The notes beneath the pieces are model-generated. The model was not told the DNA's origin. It saw only the letters and a list, made by a program, of their open reading frames with translations, and ran no database searches. From NCBI RefSeq assembly GCF_030527965.1, contig NZ_JAUMZU010000014.1:1-64000 (forward strand): 64,000 nucleotides of DNA, written 5' to 3'. Both the position numbers and the translations under genes were made by a program. Numbering within the stretch: position 1 is the first letter of the stretch; the number at the start of each line of letters is the position of its first letter. Source of the DNA: Neisseria sp. (lineage in GTDB: Bacteria > Pseudomonadota > Gammaproteobacteria > Burkholderiales > Neisseriaceae). Positions 1-10,461 of this stretch are shown piece after piece.

Positions 1-102
1 ATTTTAAAACAATTAGTAAAGCATGATTTGTCCTAGTTATCTAGGACAGCCCCTTCATTTTTAGTCCCCTATAAAATTCTTTATTTTACACGATTGCAAT
101 TA

Positions 103-130
103 ATGCCTGTCTGAATTTTCAGACAGGCTT
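103..130. terminator. Inverted DUS pair at left edge
   Basis: Two copies of the uptake sequence core GCCTGTCTGAA face each other across a 2-base gap (105-115 and 118-128), giving a hairpin of the type that ends transcription in Neisseriaceae. No gene in the window obviously uses it; it may end a rightward gene lying left of the window. The remaining bases 1-216 are AT-rich and show nothing else I can support. Confidence 0.6.
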
Positions 131-216
131 TTAAGTAAGTGGTCTGTTATTTTATGATTTTTCTCAAAAGACGGGGCGCTTGTGCAAGAAGCTATTTAAA
201 GCAAGGTTAAAAATAA

Positions 217-250
217 AAAACCGCCGCAGAATAAAATCTGCGGCGGTTTT
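217..250 (-). terminator. secA rho-independent terminator
   Basis: A 14-bp perfect stem (217-230 with 237-250) closes a 6-base loop; read on the minus strand the GC-rich stem is followed by a T-rich run. It lies just past the secA stop and, unusually for this window, contains no uptake sequence. Confidence 0.85.
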
Positions 251-272
251 GGCATTACTGGTTAAATGAATC

Positions 273-3038
273 TCAAACCAGTTTGCCGTGGCATTGCTTG
301 TATTTCAGGCCGCTGCCGCAGGGGCAGGGTTCGTTGCGGTGAACCACCAAGCCGCGTTCGGCCAAGGCCTCGGGGCTGTAATCGGTGGTGTCGTTCGGGT
401 TGAATGCTTCGGCGGTTAATTCGGAAGTGGATTCGCCCAAAACGCTTTGCATGGCCGGCGCTTCTGCATGAATCTGGTGCATGCCGGAGGCTTCGGGCGC
501 ATGAGGCTCGGTTTCGGAAATAATATCTTCGTTTTGCTCGATCTGAACCGAAATCAACAGGGAAGCAACGCTGTATTTGATGGCCTGCCACAAATTTTGA
601 AACATATCGAATGCTTCGCGTTTGTATTCTTGTTTGGGGTTTTTCTGGGCATAGCCGCGCAGATGAATGCCTTGGCGCAGATAATCCATCGCCGCCAGAT
701 GGTCGCGCCATTGGGCGTCAATCACTTGCAGCAATACATTGCGTTCAAAACCTTGCATCGGCTGCTCGCCGACCATTTCGGTTTTTTCGGCATATTCTTT
801 TTCAATCTGGCTAATCAAACGGTCTTTAACATCGTCGTTTTCCAGCGTATTGTCGGCTTTCAGCCAGCCTTGAATATCGGCATGGGTGCGGAATTCGGTG
901 GCAAGGCGGGTTTCCAGCTCGGGGATGTCCCATTGCTCTTCCATGCTTTGCGGCGGCATATATTGGTCGACCAAGCCGCCGATCACTTCTTCGCGGATGT
1001 CTTTCGAGGTTTGTGCCAATTCGCGATTGGTCAGAATTTCGTTGCGCTGTTTGTAAATGACTTTGCGCTGCTCGTTGGCGACGTCGTCGTATTCGAGAAT
1101 CTGTTTCCGCATATCGAAGTTGCGGCCTTCCACTTTGCGCTGGGCGCCTTCTATCTGGCGGGTCAATAGGCCGTGTTCGATGGCAACGCCGCGCTCAGGC
1201 GCGAGGCGGTTCAGAATGGCGGCGGCGCGATCTAGGGCAAACAAGCGCAGCAGCGGATCTTCAAAGGAGAGGTAAAAACGGCTGGAGCCCGGGTCTCCTT
1301 GACGACCGGAGCGGCCGCGCAGCTGGTTGTCGATGCGGCGGCTTTCATGGCGCTCGGTGCCGATGATGTGCAGGCCGCCGGCTTCTAAAACGCGTTGGTT
1401 ATCGGCTTCCCAGCTTTCTTCGAGTGCTTTGATTCTTGCTTCTTTTTCTTCTTCGGAAAGGGTTTCGTCGGCACGGATGGCATCGCTCTGATGCTTGACG
1501 TTGCCGCCCAATACGATATCGGTACCGCGGCCCGCCATGTTGGTGGCAACGGTAATCATGCCGGGCTTGCCCGCTTGTGCCACAATCAGTGCCTCGCGCT
1601 GGTGCTCTTTGGCATTCAGCACGTTGTGCGATAGGCCGACTTGGTTAAGCAGGTGAGATACCAGCTCGGAGTTTTCAATGGTAGTGGTGCCGACTAATAC
1701 CGGCTGGCCTCTTTCGTGGCAGGCTTGAATATCTTTGATAACGGCTTCGTATTTTTCTTCGGCACTGCGGAAAATCTGGTCGTTGTAGTCTTTACGCTGA
1801 ATGGGCCGGTTGGTCGGGATAATGACGGTTTCCAAGCCGTAAATGCTTTGGAATTCATAGGCTTCTGTATCGGCCGTGCCGGTCATGCCGGAGAGTTTGT
1901 CGTAAAGGCGGAAATAGTTTTGGAAGGTGATGGAAGCCAGCGTTTGGTTTTCGCGCTTGATTTCCACGCCTTCTTTGGCTTCTACCGCTTGGTGCAAGCC
2001 GTCGGACCAGCGGCGGCCATCCATCAGGCGGCCGGTGTGTTCGTCGACAATCACGATTTCGCCGTCTTTAATAACGTAATGCTGGTCGAGGTGGAACAGA
2101 CTGTGGGCGCGCAGCGCGGCCATCAAGTGGTGCATCAGGGCAATGCTGGAAGGGGAATACAGCGATGTGCCTTCTTTGAGCAAGCCCATTTCTGAGAGAA
2201 TGTGCTCTGCTTTTTCATGGCCGCTTTCGCTCAGTAAAACGGAATGACCTTTTTCATCAACCCAATAGTCGCCTTCGCCTTCTTCGGTTTCTTGGCGGGT
2301 TAAGAGGGTGGGAATTTGGTTCATCACATGGTAAAGCTGCACGTTATCATCGGCTTGGCCGGAAATAATCAGCGGGGTGCGCGCTTCGTCGATTAAGATG
2401 GAATCGACTTCGTCGACCACGGCGAAATTTAATTCGCGCTGCACTTTATCATATTGGTCGACCACCATATTGTCGCGCAGATAGTCAAAACCGAATTCGT
2501 TGTTGGTGCCGTAAGTGATGTCGGCACCATAGGCGTCTTGGCGGAAAAATTGCTCCATGTTGCTGACAATCACGCCGACTTTGAGGCCGAGGAAGTTGTA
2601 GAGCGGCTCCATTGTGGCGGCATCGCGGCTGGCCAGATAATCGTTCACGGTAACGACATGCACGCCTTTGCCGGATAAGGCGTTGAGATAAACGGGCAGC
2701 GTGCCGACCAATGTTTTGCCTTCGCCGGTACGCATTTCGGCGATTTTGCCGTAATGCAGCACCATGCCGCCGATAAGCTGTACGTCGAAGTGGCGCATGC
2801 CGAGAATGCGGCGGCTGGCTTCGCGGCATACGGCGAAGGCTTCTACTAAAATATCGTCGAGCGTGGCGCCTTCAGACAGGCGTTGTTTGAATTCGGCCGT
2901 TTTGGCTTGCAGTTCTTCATTGGAGAGTACCTGTATTTGCGGCTCAAGCGCATTGATTTTGGCAACGGATTTTCGGTATTGTTTTAACAGGCGGTCGTTG
3001 CGGCTGCCAAATACTTTTTTGGCTAGGTTGGTAAGCAT
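273..3038 (-). CDS. secA: Preprotein translocase ATPase SecA
   Basis: SecA drives post-translational export of unfolded preproteins through SecYEG at the inner membrane by ATP hydrolysis. The 921-residue product has full family length. Visible landmarks are the nucleotide-binding motif MRTGEGKT near residue 100, the DEAD-type box [14 protein letters not shown] near residue 210, the second helicase domain with [10 protein letters not shown] and [11 protein letters not shown], and a C-terminal zinc-binding tail [14 protein letters not shown] that in the family binds SecB and phospholipid. The ATG at 3036-3038 was chosen because the protein begins with the usual [16 protein letters not shown]. 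It is transcribed divergently from the DciA-like gene, an arrangement I recall from other Neisseria. A partial DUS lies inside the gene near 2873. Confidence 0.98.
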   Translation of the reverse strand: MLTNLAKKVFGSRNDRLLKQYRKSVAKINALEPQIQVLSNEELQAKTAEFKQRLSEGATLDDILVEAFAVCREASRRILGMRHFDVQLIGGMVLHYGKIAEMRTGEGKTLVGTLPVYLNALSGKGVHVVTVNDYLASRDAATMEPLYNFLGLKVGVIVSNMEQFFRQDAYGADITYGTNNEFGFDYLRDNMVVDQYDKVQRELNFAVVDEVDSILIDEARTPLIISGQADDNVQLYHVMNQIPTLLTRQETEEGEGDYWVDEKGHSVLLSESGHEKAEHILSEMGLLKEGTSLYSPSSIALMHHLMAALRAHSLFHLDQHYVIKDGEIVIVDEHTGRLMDGRRWSDGLHQAVEAKEGVEIKRENQTLASITFQNYFRLYDKLSGMTGTADTEAYEFQSIYGLETVIIPTNRPIQRKDYNDQIFRSAEEKYEAVIKDIQACHERGQPVLVGTTTIENSELVSHLLNQVGLSHNVLNAKEHQREALIVAQAGKPGMITVATNMAGRGTDIVLGGNVKHQSDAIRADETLSEEEKEARIKALEESWEADNQRVLEAGGLHIIGTERHESRRIDNQLRGRSGRQGDPGSSRFYLSFEDPLLRLFALDRAAAILNRLAPERGVAIEHGLLTRQIEGAQRKVEGRNFDMRKQILEYDDVANEQRKVIYKQRNEILTNRELAQTSKDIREEVIGGLVDQYMPPQSMEEQWDIPELETRLATEFRTHADIQGWLKADNTLENDDVKDRLISQIEKEYAEKTEMVGEQPMQGFERNVLLQVIDAQWRDHLAAMDYLRQGIHLRGYAQKNPKQEYKREAFDMFQNLWQAIKYSVASLLISVQIEQNEDIISETEPHAPEASGMHQIHAEAPAMQSVLGESTSELTAEAFNPNDTTDYSPEALAERGLVVHRNEPCPCGSGLKYKQCHGKLV

Positions 3039-3183
3039 GATTTAATTCTGAGCCTTTCTGGATAATGAAAGAAAGCCGTTGGTGCGCAGCAGCTGTTTTG
3101 ACTGTGTTTTCGGGTAGGTGCAGACGCTGTTCCGGCTCTTTGGCAGTAACGCGGTATTTTAACACACGCTATATCATTAAAGT

Positions 3184-3189
3184 TATAAT
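3184..3189 (+). promoter_or_regulatory. Candidate -10 box for the DciA-like gene
   Basis: A perfect TATAAT lies 50 bases before the ATG at 3239, in the gap between the divergent secA and DciA-like genes. No good -35 at 17 bases is visible, so this is only a candidate. Confidence 0.35.
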
Positions 3190-3238
3190 GCAGAGTGAAA
3201 TGGCGTTTATTTAGACAATTTCAAGTATTTTAACCAAT

Positions 3239-3658
3239 ATGGATTTAGAACGTATCAGCCGGCGCGACAGTCAATTGGGCGGCTTGTTGTTGCAAGCGAA
3301 GCAATGGCGGCTGCTCGACGGCGAGATTAAGAAAATTCTGCCAGCCAATCTGCGGCTACATTGCCAGGTTGCTTGTGTGGATGCGGAAGGCTGCCTGATT
3401 ATTCTGGCGGCCAATAATATGGCGCAAAGCCGCTTGAAAATGATAGCGCCCGGTTTGCTGGCGCAATTTCATGCAATTAATAGTCAGATTTCGAGTGTTC
3501 GAGTTAAACCGGCGCCCAAGCCTGCGGCGGCGGCAAAAACCAATACGTTGCGCTTGAGCAACGCAGCGTTGGAAGCCTTGGAAGATTCTGCGCGGCGGGT
3601 TGAGCATCATTTTGATTTGTCGCAAGCTTTGCGGCATTTGGTAGATAAATACCGGTAG
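3239..3658 (+). CDS. DciA-like DUF721 family protein
   Basis: This 139-residue protein resembles the DUF721 family, whose best-studied members (DciA) interact with the replicative helicase DnaB and replace DnaC-type loaders in many bacteria. The first 90 residues show the family pattern: an N-terminal helix, then a small alpha/beta domain around LRLHCQVACVDAEGCLIILAANNMAQSRLKM. A basic, proline-alanine-rich linker and a helical tail follow. The position divergent to secA matches other Neisseriaceae as I recall them. The helicase-loading role is inferred from family membership; the sequence itself shows no catalytic motif. No signal peptide or membrane segment is seen, so a cytoplasmic location is likely. 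Confidence 0.75.
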   Translation: MDLERISRRDSQLGGLLLQAKQWRLLDGEIKKILPANLRLHCQVACVDAEGCLIILAANNMAQSRLKMIAPGLLAQFHAINSQISSVRVKPAPKPAAAAKTNTLRLSNAALEALEDSARRVEHHFDLSQALRHLVDKYR

Positions 3659-3822
3659 TCTGTTTGATGGATCATGTGATTTTAAAATAAGATTGCGACA
3701 TCGCCGTTGGCTTTGTGTGGCGCATGATTTCGGCCCGAGGGCGTTTGGTTTTGCCGGCGATTGTGAGAGATATAGATAAAGATTAAGCTGTACCTGTATT
3801 TTGACTATATAAAGGAAATTCA

Positions 3823-4389
3823 ATGAAAACTTATCTAGCGTTGCTTTCCGCAACTATTCTGGCTTTGAGCGCTTGCTCGCAAGAGACTGCCCAACCGGCC
3901 GGCCATGATTCGGCTGCTTCGGCTCCGGCTGAAGGTGGTGCTTCTGCTGCTTCGTCGCCTGCTCCGGTTGCGGAAAAAGTGGATCCGGCGAGTGTTCCTG
4001 CCGAGTGTAGCGTGGTGGTGGAAACCGGCGATCAAATGAAATACAGCACGAATGAAATCAAGGTGAAAAAATCTTGTGAAGCGTTTAAGGTTACCTTGAA
4101 ACACACCGGTTCCATGCCTTCGACCAGCATGGGGCATAATCTGGTTATCTCGAAAGCCGACGATGCTTCCGGCATCGCCAGCGAGGGTACCGGTGCCGGC
4201 CCGGACGGCGGTTATCTGAATCCGGAAAATCCTGCAATTGTGGCTCATACCGATTTGGTTGGCGGCGGTCAGGAAAGCAGCGTGGCTTTTAAAACCAGCC
4301 GGTTGGATCCGAACGCAAGCTATAAATTCTTCTGCACGTTCCCTGCGCATTTTGCTTCTATGCAGGGTGATGTAAAACTGGTGGATTAA
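3823..4389 (+). CDS. azu: Lipid-modified azurin (H.8/Laz-type copper protein)
   Basis: The product is a blue copper electron carrier anchored to the outer membrane. Residues 1-18 form a lipoprotein signal ending in a lipobox with Cys18 (ALSAC). Next comes a low-complexity Ala/Pro/Glu/Ser linker (about residues 19-60), the counterpart of the H.8 epitope region of neisserial Laz. An azurin domain fills the rest: the first copper ligand histidine is in SMGHNLVI, and Cys, His and Met ligands are in FFCTFPAHFASM near the C-terminus. In Neisseria this protein passes electrons to periplasmic acceptors and helps resist copper and peroxide; that role is family knowledge. A good ribosome site (AAGGAAA) precedes the ATG, and an inverted DUS pair follows the stop. 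Confidence 0.95.
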   Translation: MKTYLALLSATILALSACSQETAQPAGHDSAASAPAEGGASAASSPAPVAEKVDPASVPAECSVVVETGDQMKYSTNEIKVKKSCEAFKVTLKHTGSMPSTSMGHNLVISKADDASGIASEGTGAGPDGGYLNPENPAIVAHTDLVGGGQESSVAFKTSRLDPNASYKFFCTFPAHFASMQGDVKLVD

Positions 4390-4412
4390 TTTCGCCATTA
4401 GTTTGATTAAAT

Positions 4413-4452
4413 AAAAATGCCTGTCTGAATAATGTTTTCAGACAGGCATTTT
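4413..4452 (+). terminator. DUS-pair terminator after azurin
   Basis: Two full 13-base uptake sequences face each other (4417-4429 and 4437-4449), flanked by A and T runs, directly after the azurin stop codon. Confidence 0.85.
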
Positions 4453-4560
4453 ATATGCCGGAGCGGCTATGTTATGATTTTTGCTTGATAAACCGTCGTG
4501 TCGGCAATCATATGTTTGATGAAAGCCACTTCGACTTAATGCCTGTCTGAAAAAAATAAT

Positions 4561-5337
4561 ATGAAACTCATCCAAATAAACCGTTACCCCGTAAAATCAA
4601 TGGGTGGCAATACGCTTGATGAATCGCTGGTTAAGCCGCAGGGCTTGCCGCAAGACAGAGAATGGCTGGTTGCTTCGCCTTCCGGTGCGATGATGACTGC
4701 GCGAAAATTCCCGCAAATGCTGCTCTGGCAAACCGAAGCGACGCCCGATGCGTTAAAGCTGACCGCGCCTGACGGCAGTTGCCGTACGGTTCACATCAGC
4801 GAGATGACCCAAGAATCCGATGCAACCGTATGGCGCGATTCTTTTCCGGCCTGTTACGGCAGCAGTGCTACCGACGCTTGGCTAAGCGAGCAACTCGGCA
4901 TCGAAGCGCGCTTGTATTGGCTTGGCAAACAAAGTAGGCGGGTGTTGGCGCATACGCAAACGCCGTTGTCGTTTGCCGATGGCGCGCCGTTTCTATTGGC
5001 AAACACGGCCTCTCTGGCTGATTTGAATGCTAATCTTGACGAGCCTGTGGAAATCGAACGTTTTCGCGCCAATCTGATTGTGGCGGGCACAGAGGCTTAT
5101 GAAGAAGAAAAGTGGAAGCGTATCCGCATCGGTGAAGTGGAGTTTGAAAATTTCAAACCGTGCGTACGTTGCGTTATGACGACGGTAGATTTGAAAACCG
5201 GTAAAAAACATCCGCAGCAAGAGCCGTTGTCTACGCTGGCGGTATTCAGAAAAGCGATTTTCGGCGTGAATTTGGTTGCTTTGAACGAAGGTTCGGTCAA
5301 GTTGGGCGATAAGGTGAGCGTTTTATCGTGGCAATAG
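4561..5337 (+). CDS. MOSC domain protein (YcbX-like)
   Basis: The 258-residue protein carries an N-terminal MOSC_N beta-barrel domain (opening IQINRYPVKSMGG) and a C-terminal MOSC domain with the conserved cysteine in FKPCVRCVMTTVD near residue 200. MOSC proteins are predicted sulfur carriers or molybdenum-cofactor-dependent reductases; YcbX of E. coli reduces N-hydroxylated compounds. A partner ferredoxin domain, present at the C-terminus of YcbX, is absent here, so this is the short form. A single uptake sequence (4539-4551) sits ten bases before the ATG, leaving little room for a normal ribosome-binding site. Assignment to the superfamily is firm, but the substrate is unknown. Confidence 0.88.
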   Translation: MKLIQINRYPVKSMGGNTLDESLVKPQGLPQDREWLVASPSGAMMTARKFPQMLLWQTEATPDALKLTAPDGSCRTVHISEMTQESDATVWRDSFPACYGSSATDAWLSEQLGIEARLYWLGKQSRRVLAHTQTPLSFADGAPFLLANTASLADLNANLDEPVEIERFRANLIVAGTEAYEEEKWKRIRIGEVEFENFKPCVRCVMTTVDLKTGKKHPQQEPLSTLAVFRKAIFGVNLVALNEGSVKLGDKVSVLSWQ

Positions 5338-5353
5338 GCCTGTTGTGCTCGCT

Positions 5354-5384
5354 TTGAAATCGTGCTTGGGAAATTTGCTACAAT
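5354..5384 (+). promoter_or_regulatory. Candidate mutY promoter
   Basis: TTGAAA (5354-5359) and TACAAT (5379-5384) are separated by 19 bases, slightly long for a sigma-70 promoter. The element lies 37 bases before the chosen mutY ATG. Confidence 0.35.
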
Positions 5385-5420
5385 AATCTAACCGCTTTAC
5401 TTTGATGCTTGTCTGAAAAT

Positions 5421-6482
5421 ATGTCTGATGTTTCGCAGCCAACTTTTGCCCGCCGTTTGATTGGTTGGCAGAAAAAACACGGTCGCCACCATTTGCCTTG
5501 GCAAACGCGCAACCCTTATTGCGTTTGGCTTTCTGAAATCATGCTTCAGCAAACGCAAGTGGTTACCGTGTTGGAATATTATCCGCGTTTTATTGCCGCG
5601 TTTCCCGACGTTGCGCGCTTGGCCGCGGCGAAGCAGGACGAAGTGTTAGGGCTTTGGGCCGGTCTGGGTTATTACAGTCGTGCCCGCAATCTGCATAAAG
5701 CTGCCAAACAGGTTGTGGAAACTTTCGATGGCCGCTTCCCTGAAACGCGGCAAGAGTTGGAAACACTCTGTGGTGTAGGCAGAAGCACGGCGGCGGCCAT
5801 CGCCGCATTTGCGTTTCATCGGCGCGAAACGATTTTGGACGGCAACGTCAAACGCGTGCTGTGCCGTGTATTCGCACGAGCAGGCAATCCTGCCGAAAAA
5901 TCATTTGAACAAACCTTGTGGGCGCTGGCCGAAAGCCTGTTGCCTGCAAATGCCGAAGAGATGCCTGCCTACACTCAAGGGCTGATGGATTTGGGCGCGC
6001 TGGTTTGTAAGCGCAGCAAGCCTTTGTGCGGCGAATGCCCGATGGAAAACGTCTGTTTGGCTAAAGCGGAAGGCCGTATTGATGAGTTGCCGCAGAAGAA
6101 AGCGGCGGTCAAAGTCAAAACGCAAACGCTTTATTGGTTGGTGCTACGTAACCGGCAAGGTGCAATTGTGTTGCAAAAGCGCCCGCAAAAAGGCATTTGG
6201 GCCGGGCTTTATTGCGTGCCGTGCTTTGAAAGTTTGCAGGAAATGTATGATTTTGCCGCGAAGTGCGGCCTATCTGCGGAAGGCTTGCAGGAACAAGCAG
6301 CGTTGAATTGGCGCCTGACCCACCGTTTGCTGGAAATCATTCCGTTTGAAGGGCAATGCCTGTCTGAAAAAAATGAATGCCTTTCAGACAGGCATTGGGT
6401 TGACGCGGAAAATCTTCGGCAATACGGCTTGCCCAAGCCGCTACAAGAATTTTTAAATCAGGCGCAAGCTTGTTTGTTTTAA
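5421..6482 (+). CDS. mutY: A/G-specific adenine glycosylase MutY
   Basis: MutY removes adenine mispaired with 8-oxoguanine in base excision repair. Features in order: the catalytic region WLSEIMLQQTQV; the helix-hairpin-helix LCGVGRSTAAAI; the catalytic Asp in LDGNVKRV; a 4Fe-4S cluster loop CKRSKPLCGECPMENVC; and a C-terminal NUDIX-like domain for 8-oxoguanine recognition. I chose the ATG at 5421 over an upstream TTG because that TTG falls inside a degenerate uptake sequence. The start gives 353 residues. Near residues 312-326 the reading frame runs through a perfect inverted pair of uptake sequences (6354-6397), encoding the odd repeat CLSEK/CLSDR. The squalene synthase-like gene follows after 9 bases. 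Confidence 0.95.
   Translation: MSDVSQPTFARRLIGWQKKHGRHHLPWQTRNPYCVWLSEIMLQQTQVVTVLEYYPRFIAAFPDVARLAAAKQDEVLGLWAGLGYYSRARNLHKAAKQVVETFDGRFPETRQELETLCGVGRSTAAAIAAFAFHRRETILDGNVKRVLCRVFARAGNPAEKSFEQTLWALAESLLPANAEEMPAYTQGLMDLGALVCKRSKPLCGECPMENVCLAKAEGRIDELPQKKAAVKVKTQTLYWLVLRNRQGAIVLQKRPQKGIWAGLYCVPCFESLQEMYDFAAKCGLSAEGLQEQAALNWRLTHRLLEIIPFEGQCLSEKNECLSDRHWVDAENLRQYGLPKPLQEFLNQAQACLF
6354..6397. repeat. Inverted DUS pair inside mutY coding sequence
   Basis: Sixteen-base perfect arms (6354-6369 and 6382-6397), each containing a full uptake sequence, lie within the mutY C-terminal domain and are translated. The same hairpin form acts as a terminator elsewhere in this window. Confidence 0.9.
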
Positions 6483-6491
6483 GGAAAAAGA

Positions 6492-7307
6492 ATGCCGGTT
6501 AACCATTACGAAAATTTTCCCGTCGGTTCGCTGGCCATGCCCCGCCGCTTGCGCAAACCGATTCACGCTATCTATGCGTTTGCACGAACTGCCGATGATA
6601 TTGCCGATGAAGGCGATGTGCCCGACGAACAACGGCTGAGGGATTTGGCTGCGCTGAAGGAAGAGCTGGATGTTATCGCCGCAGGGCAAATGCCTAAGAG
6701 CGTCATCATGCAGCGCTTGCAACAGCAAGCCATCGAGCCTTTCCGCCTGCCGCTCCAGCCTTTTTACGATTTGCTTTCCGCTTTCGGGCAGGATGTCGAA
6801 AAAAAACGCTATCGCAATTTTGCCGAACTGGTGGATTATTGCCGCCGGTCTGCCAACCCGGTAGGGCACTTGATGCTTTATCTTTATGGCGAAACCGACC
6901 GCCGTAGCTTTGCGCAGAGCGACGGTATCTGCACGGCTTTGCAACTGATTAATTTCTGGCAGGATGTTGCGGTGGATTGGCAGAAAGGGCGCGTTTACAT
7001 TCCGCAGGAAGATTTGGAGAAGTTCGGCGTGAGCGAGGCGCAGATTGCGCAAGGCAAAGCGGATTTTGCTTTTCAGCGCTTGCTGGCCTATGAAACAGAG
7101 CGCGCCCACAAAATGCTGGTGGCCGGTTCGCCGCTGGGGAAAACGTTGAAAGGCCGTATTGGTTTTGAATTGCGCATGATTATTTTAGGCGGCCAACAAA
7201 TTCTTAAAAAATTAGACGCAAACCATTACGACGTATTTCACCATCGCCCGACATTAGATTGGCGGGACTGGTGGATAATTATCAAAAGGGCGGTATTAAA
7301 GAAATAA
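6492..7307 (+). CDS. hpnC: Squalene/phytoene synthase family protein (HpnC-like)
   Basis: A 271-residue member of the trans-isoprenyl diphosphate synthase fold that couples two prenyl diphosphates head to head. Both metal-binding aspartate motifs are present: ARTADDIADEGD near residue 35 and NFWQDVAVDWQKGRVYIPQEDL near residue 155. The N-terminal pattern NHYENFPVGSLAMPRRLRKPIHAIYAFAR is typical of HpnC, which in hopanoid producers converts presqualene diphosphate to hydroxysqualene together with HpnD and HpnE. Those partners and a squalene-hopene cyclase are not in this window, so the product is uncertain. The gene follows mutY by 9 bases with its own AAGGAAA ribosome site, suggesting co-transcription. 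Confidence 0.82.
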   Translation: MPVNHYENFPVGSLAMPRRLRKPIHAIYAFARTADDIADEGDVPDEQRLRDLAALKEELDVIAAGQMPKSVIMQRLQQQAIEPFRLPLQPFYDLLSAFGQDVEKKRYRNFAELVDYCRRSANPVGHLMLYLYGETDRRSFAQSDGICTALQLINFWQDVAVDWQKGRVYIPQEDLEKFGVSEAQIAQGKADFAFQRLLAYETERAHKMLVAGSPLGKTLKGRIGFELRMIILGGQQILKKLDANHYDVFHHRPTLDWRDWWIIIKRAVLKK

Positions 7308-7530
7308 TAGATTATGCGGTCTGATATTATTTAATATAAATAATTTGGCATCCGTTTGTCTGAAAAAAGACACGTTTGATTTTGAGACGGCGCAAATTTT
7401 AGCGTTTTCTTCACAAAACTTGTTAGTTTGTATGCATGATAAAGTGATTTTAGTTAAAATTATACTATCTGATTTTAATAAGCCAAACGACTAAATAAAT
7501 ATAAACGAAAATAATACAGGAAAACGATTC

Positions 7531-7851
7531 ATGAAAGACCAACAGGAATTACCCGACAGCTTGGTGCTGGCCGTCATTATCGTGCTGATTCTGGGAACCA
7601 TCAGTTATTTTATCTACGGGCAATGGCAGGTTATCGAAGAAATGCAGCATTCCGCCAATGAAGTCAGCGCCAAACAGGTGGCCGAGAAAATGGAGAAAGA
7701 GCGTGCGGAATTGAGGGCGGTATCCGATGGAAAGAAAACATTGGAAGATCTTGATAAAGAGCATGCGGCCAGTGAAGAAGCCGGTAAGAAAAGCGGTTCG
7801 GTTTCTCTTAAAAGCTTATGGTCGAAAGATGCGAAAGCCGCATCTAAATAA
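7531..7851 (+). CDS. Hypothetical single-pass membrane protein
   Basis: I do not recognise this 106-residue protein. One strongly hydrophobic segment lies at about residues 11-30 (VLAVIIVLILGTISYFIYG), followed by a long charged helix rich in Glu, Lys and Ala (residues 40-85) that could form a coiled coil, and a Ser/Lys-rich tail. The topology suggests an inner-membrane anchor with a soluble helical domain. An AGGAAA ribosome site precedes the ATG. It is followed by a DUS-pair terminator and stands alone between the squalene synthase-like gene and argS. The preceding 223-base gap is AT-rich and contains a TATACT near 7461 that may be a -10 element. Confidence 0.75.
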   Translation: MKDQQELPDSLVLAVIIVLILGTISYFIYGQWQVIEEMQHSANEVSAKQVAEKMEKERAELRAVSDGKKTLEDLDKEHAASEEAGKKSGSVSLKSLWSKDAKAASK

Positions 7852-7879
7852 TTGGCCTTCTATATCGAAAACATAATCT

Positions 7880-7914
7880 ATGCCTGTCTGAATTGTTTCA
7901 GACAGGCATTTTTT
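7880..7914 (+). terminator. DUS-pair terminator
   Basis: Thirteen-base arms (7880-7892 and 7897-7909), each a full uptake sequence, are followed by a run of six T after the small membrane protein gene. Confidence 0.88.
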
Positions 7915-7921
7915 CCTTTAA

Positions 7922-9679
<1,758 letters not shown>

Positions 9680-9697
9680 GTGGCCAGCCGATTTGAT

Positions 9698-9730
9698 AAA
9701 AGCCTGTCTGAATTTTTCAGACAGGCTTTT
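9698..9730. terminator. Bidirectional DUS-pair terminator
   Basis: Fifteen-base arms (9698-9712 and 9716-9730) with A and T flanks lie between the convergent argS and the leftward membrane protein gene, so the hairpin can serve both. Confidence 0.9.
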
Positions 9731-9734
9731 TAGT

Positions 9735-10307
9735 TTAATGCCGCATCAGTTGGAGGGATTGGAAGACCTGTTGGCTGCGCGCTTGCAATTCCGCATAATC
9801 GAGCCATCCGGCAGAAACGAACAGACTAAGCAAGAGTAAGCAAAGCAAAAATAGGGCGATCGAATAGCAAATATAACCGAGCAAGACTTTCAGACCGTTG
9901 GCTCGCCCGAGGTGCATCAATCCGGCGGCTTGCGCCCAAAAACACCAAATTTGCCAGAATACGGCGAGCTCGGACAACTTGGGGAAATAAATCGCGATAA
10001 AAGCCGGTATCAGTAATGCCTCGCTAACGAGGATAAAGCCCAGCAAAGATTGTTTGGGCATACCGTAATAGTGCAAGACCATTCTCATCACTCGCTCGAG
10101 CAGCAGCCATTTAAAAATCACGAAAACGAGCGAGAAAGCCATAGCGGCATAACTGCGCCCGAACAAAGGCGCATAAGCCGCAGCGTTTTGCAGGCCGAGT
10201 AAGAGCAGTATGCCGATAACGGCGGGCGGCGAGTAGCGGTATGTTACGGCCGGTTTGAAACGCAAAAGCAAGGTGTCGCGTGCGTCGGCAACAAGTTTGA
10301 GCAGCAT
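9735..10307 (-). CDS. Hypothetical polytopic membrane protein
   Basis: This 190-residue protein is not one I can name. It has about five hydrophobic segments (roughly residues 28-47, 52-72, 87-107, 115-131 and 142-168) separated by short charged loops, resembling the layout of small Yip1-like inner-membrane proteins, but I see no diagnostic motif. The N-terminal LLKLVADARDTLLLRFKPA could be an amphipathic cytoplasmic helix. It converges with argS and shares the hairpin at its 3' end. Coding character looks normal for the window, with no sign of transfer. Confidence 0.75.
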   Translation of the reverse strand: MLLKLVADARDTLLLRFKPAVTYRYSPPAVIGILLLLGLQNAAAYAPLFGRSYAAMAFSLVFVIFKWLLLERVMRMVLHYYGMPKQSLLGFILVSEALLIPAFIAIYFPKLSELAVFWQIWCFWAQAAGLMHLGRANGLKVLLGYICYSIALFLLCLLLLSLFVSAGWLDYAELQARSQQVFQSLQLMRH

Positions 10308-10389
10308 AAGGCGAGTGGTTCAATAATCAGGAGACGCGAATATACCGTAAAGCCACGATAAATCATAGCGTCTGAGCTTAATCGGGCAA

Positions 10390-10419
10390 ATGCCTGTCTG
10401 AAATTTTTCAGACAGGCAT
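10390..10419 (-). terminator. DUS-pair hairpin after the 233-residue membrane protein gene
   Basis: Thirteen-base arms (10390-10402 and 10407-10419) form a hairpin downstream of the leftward gene ending at 10462. The T tail on the minus strand is short. Confidence 0.7.
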
Positions 10420-10461
10420 GGTTTTTATGGCTTTGCCGCTATCAAACCTAACAGATTTAAT

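Noticed and set aside
262..3165. Several long open frames opposite or out of frame with secA (for example 447-1169 and 1716-2195 on the plus strand)
   Set aside because: They overlap a full-length, well-supported secA, have no ribosome sites and show shadow composition.
5409..5420. TTG start for MutY four codons upstream
   Set aside because: The TTG lies within a degenerate uptake sequence and the ATG at 5421 suits family alignment.
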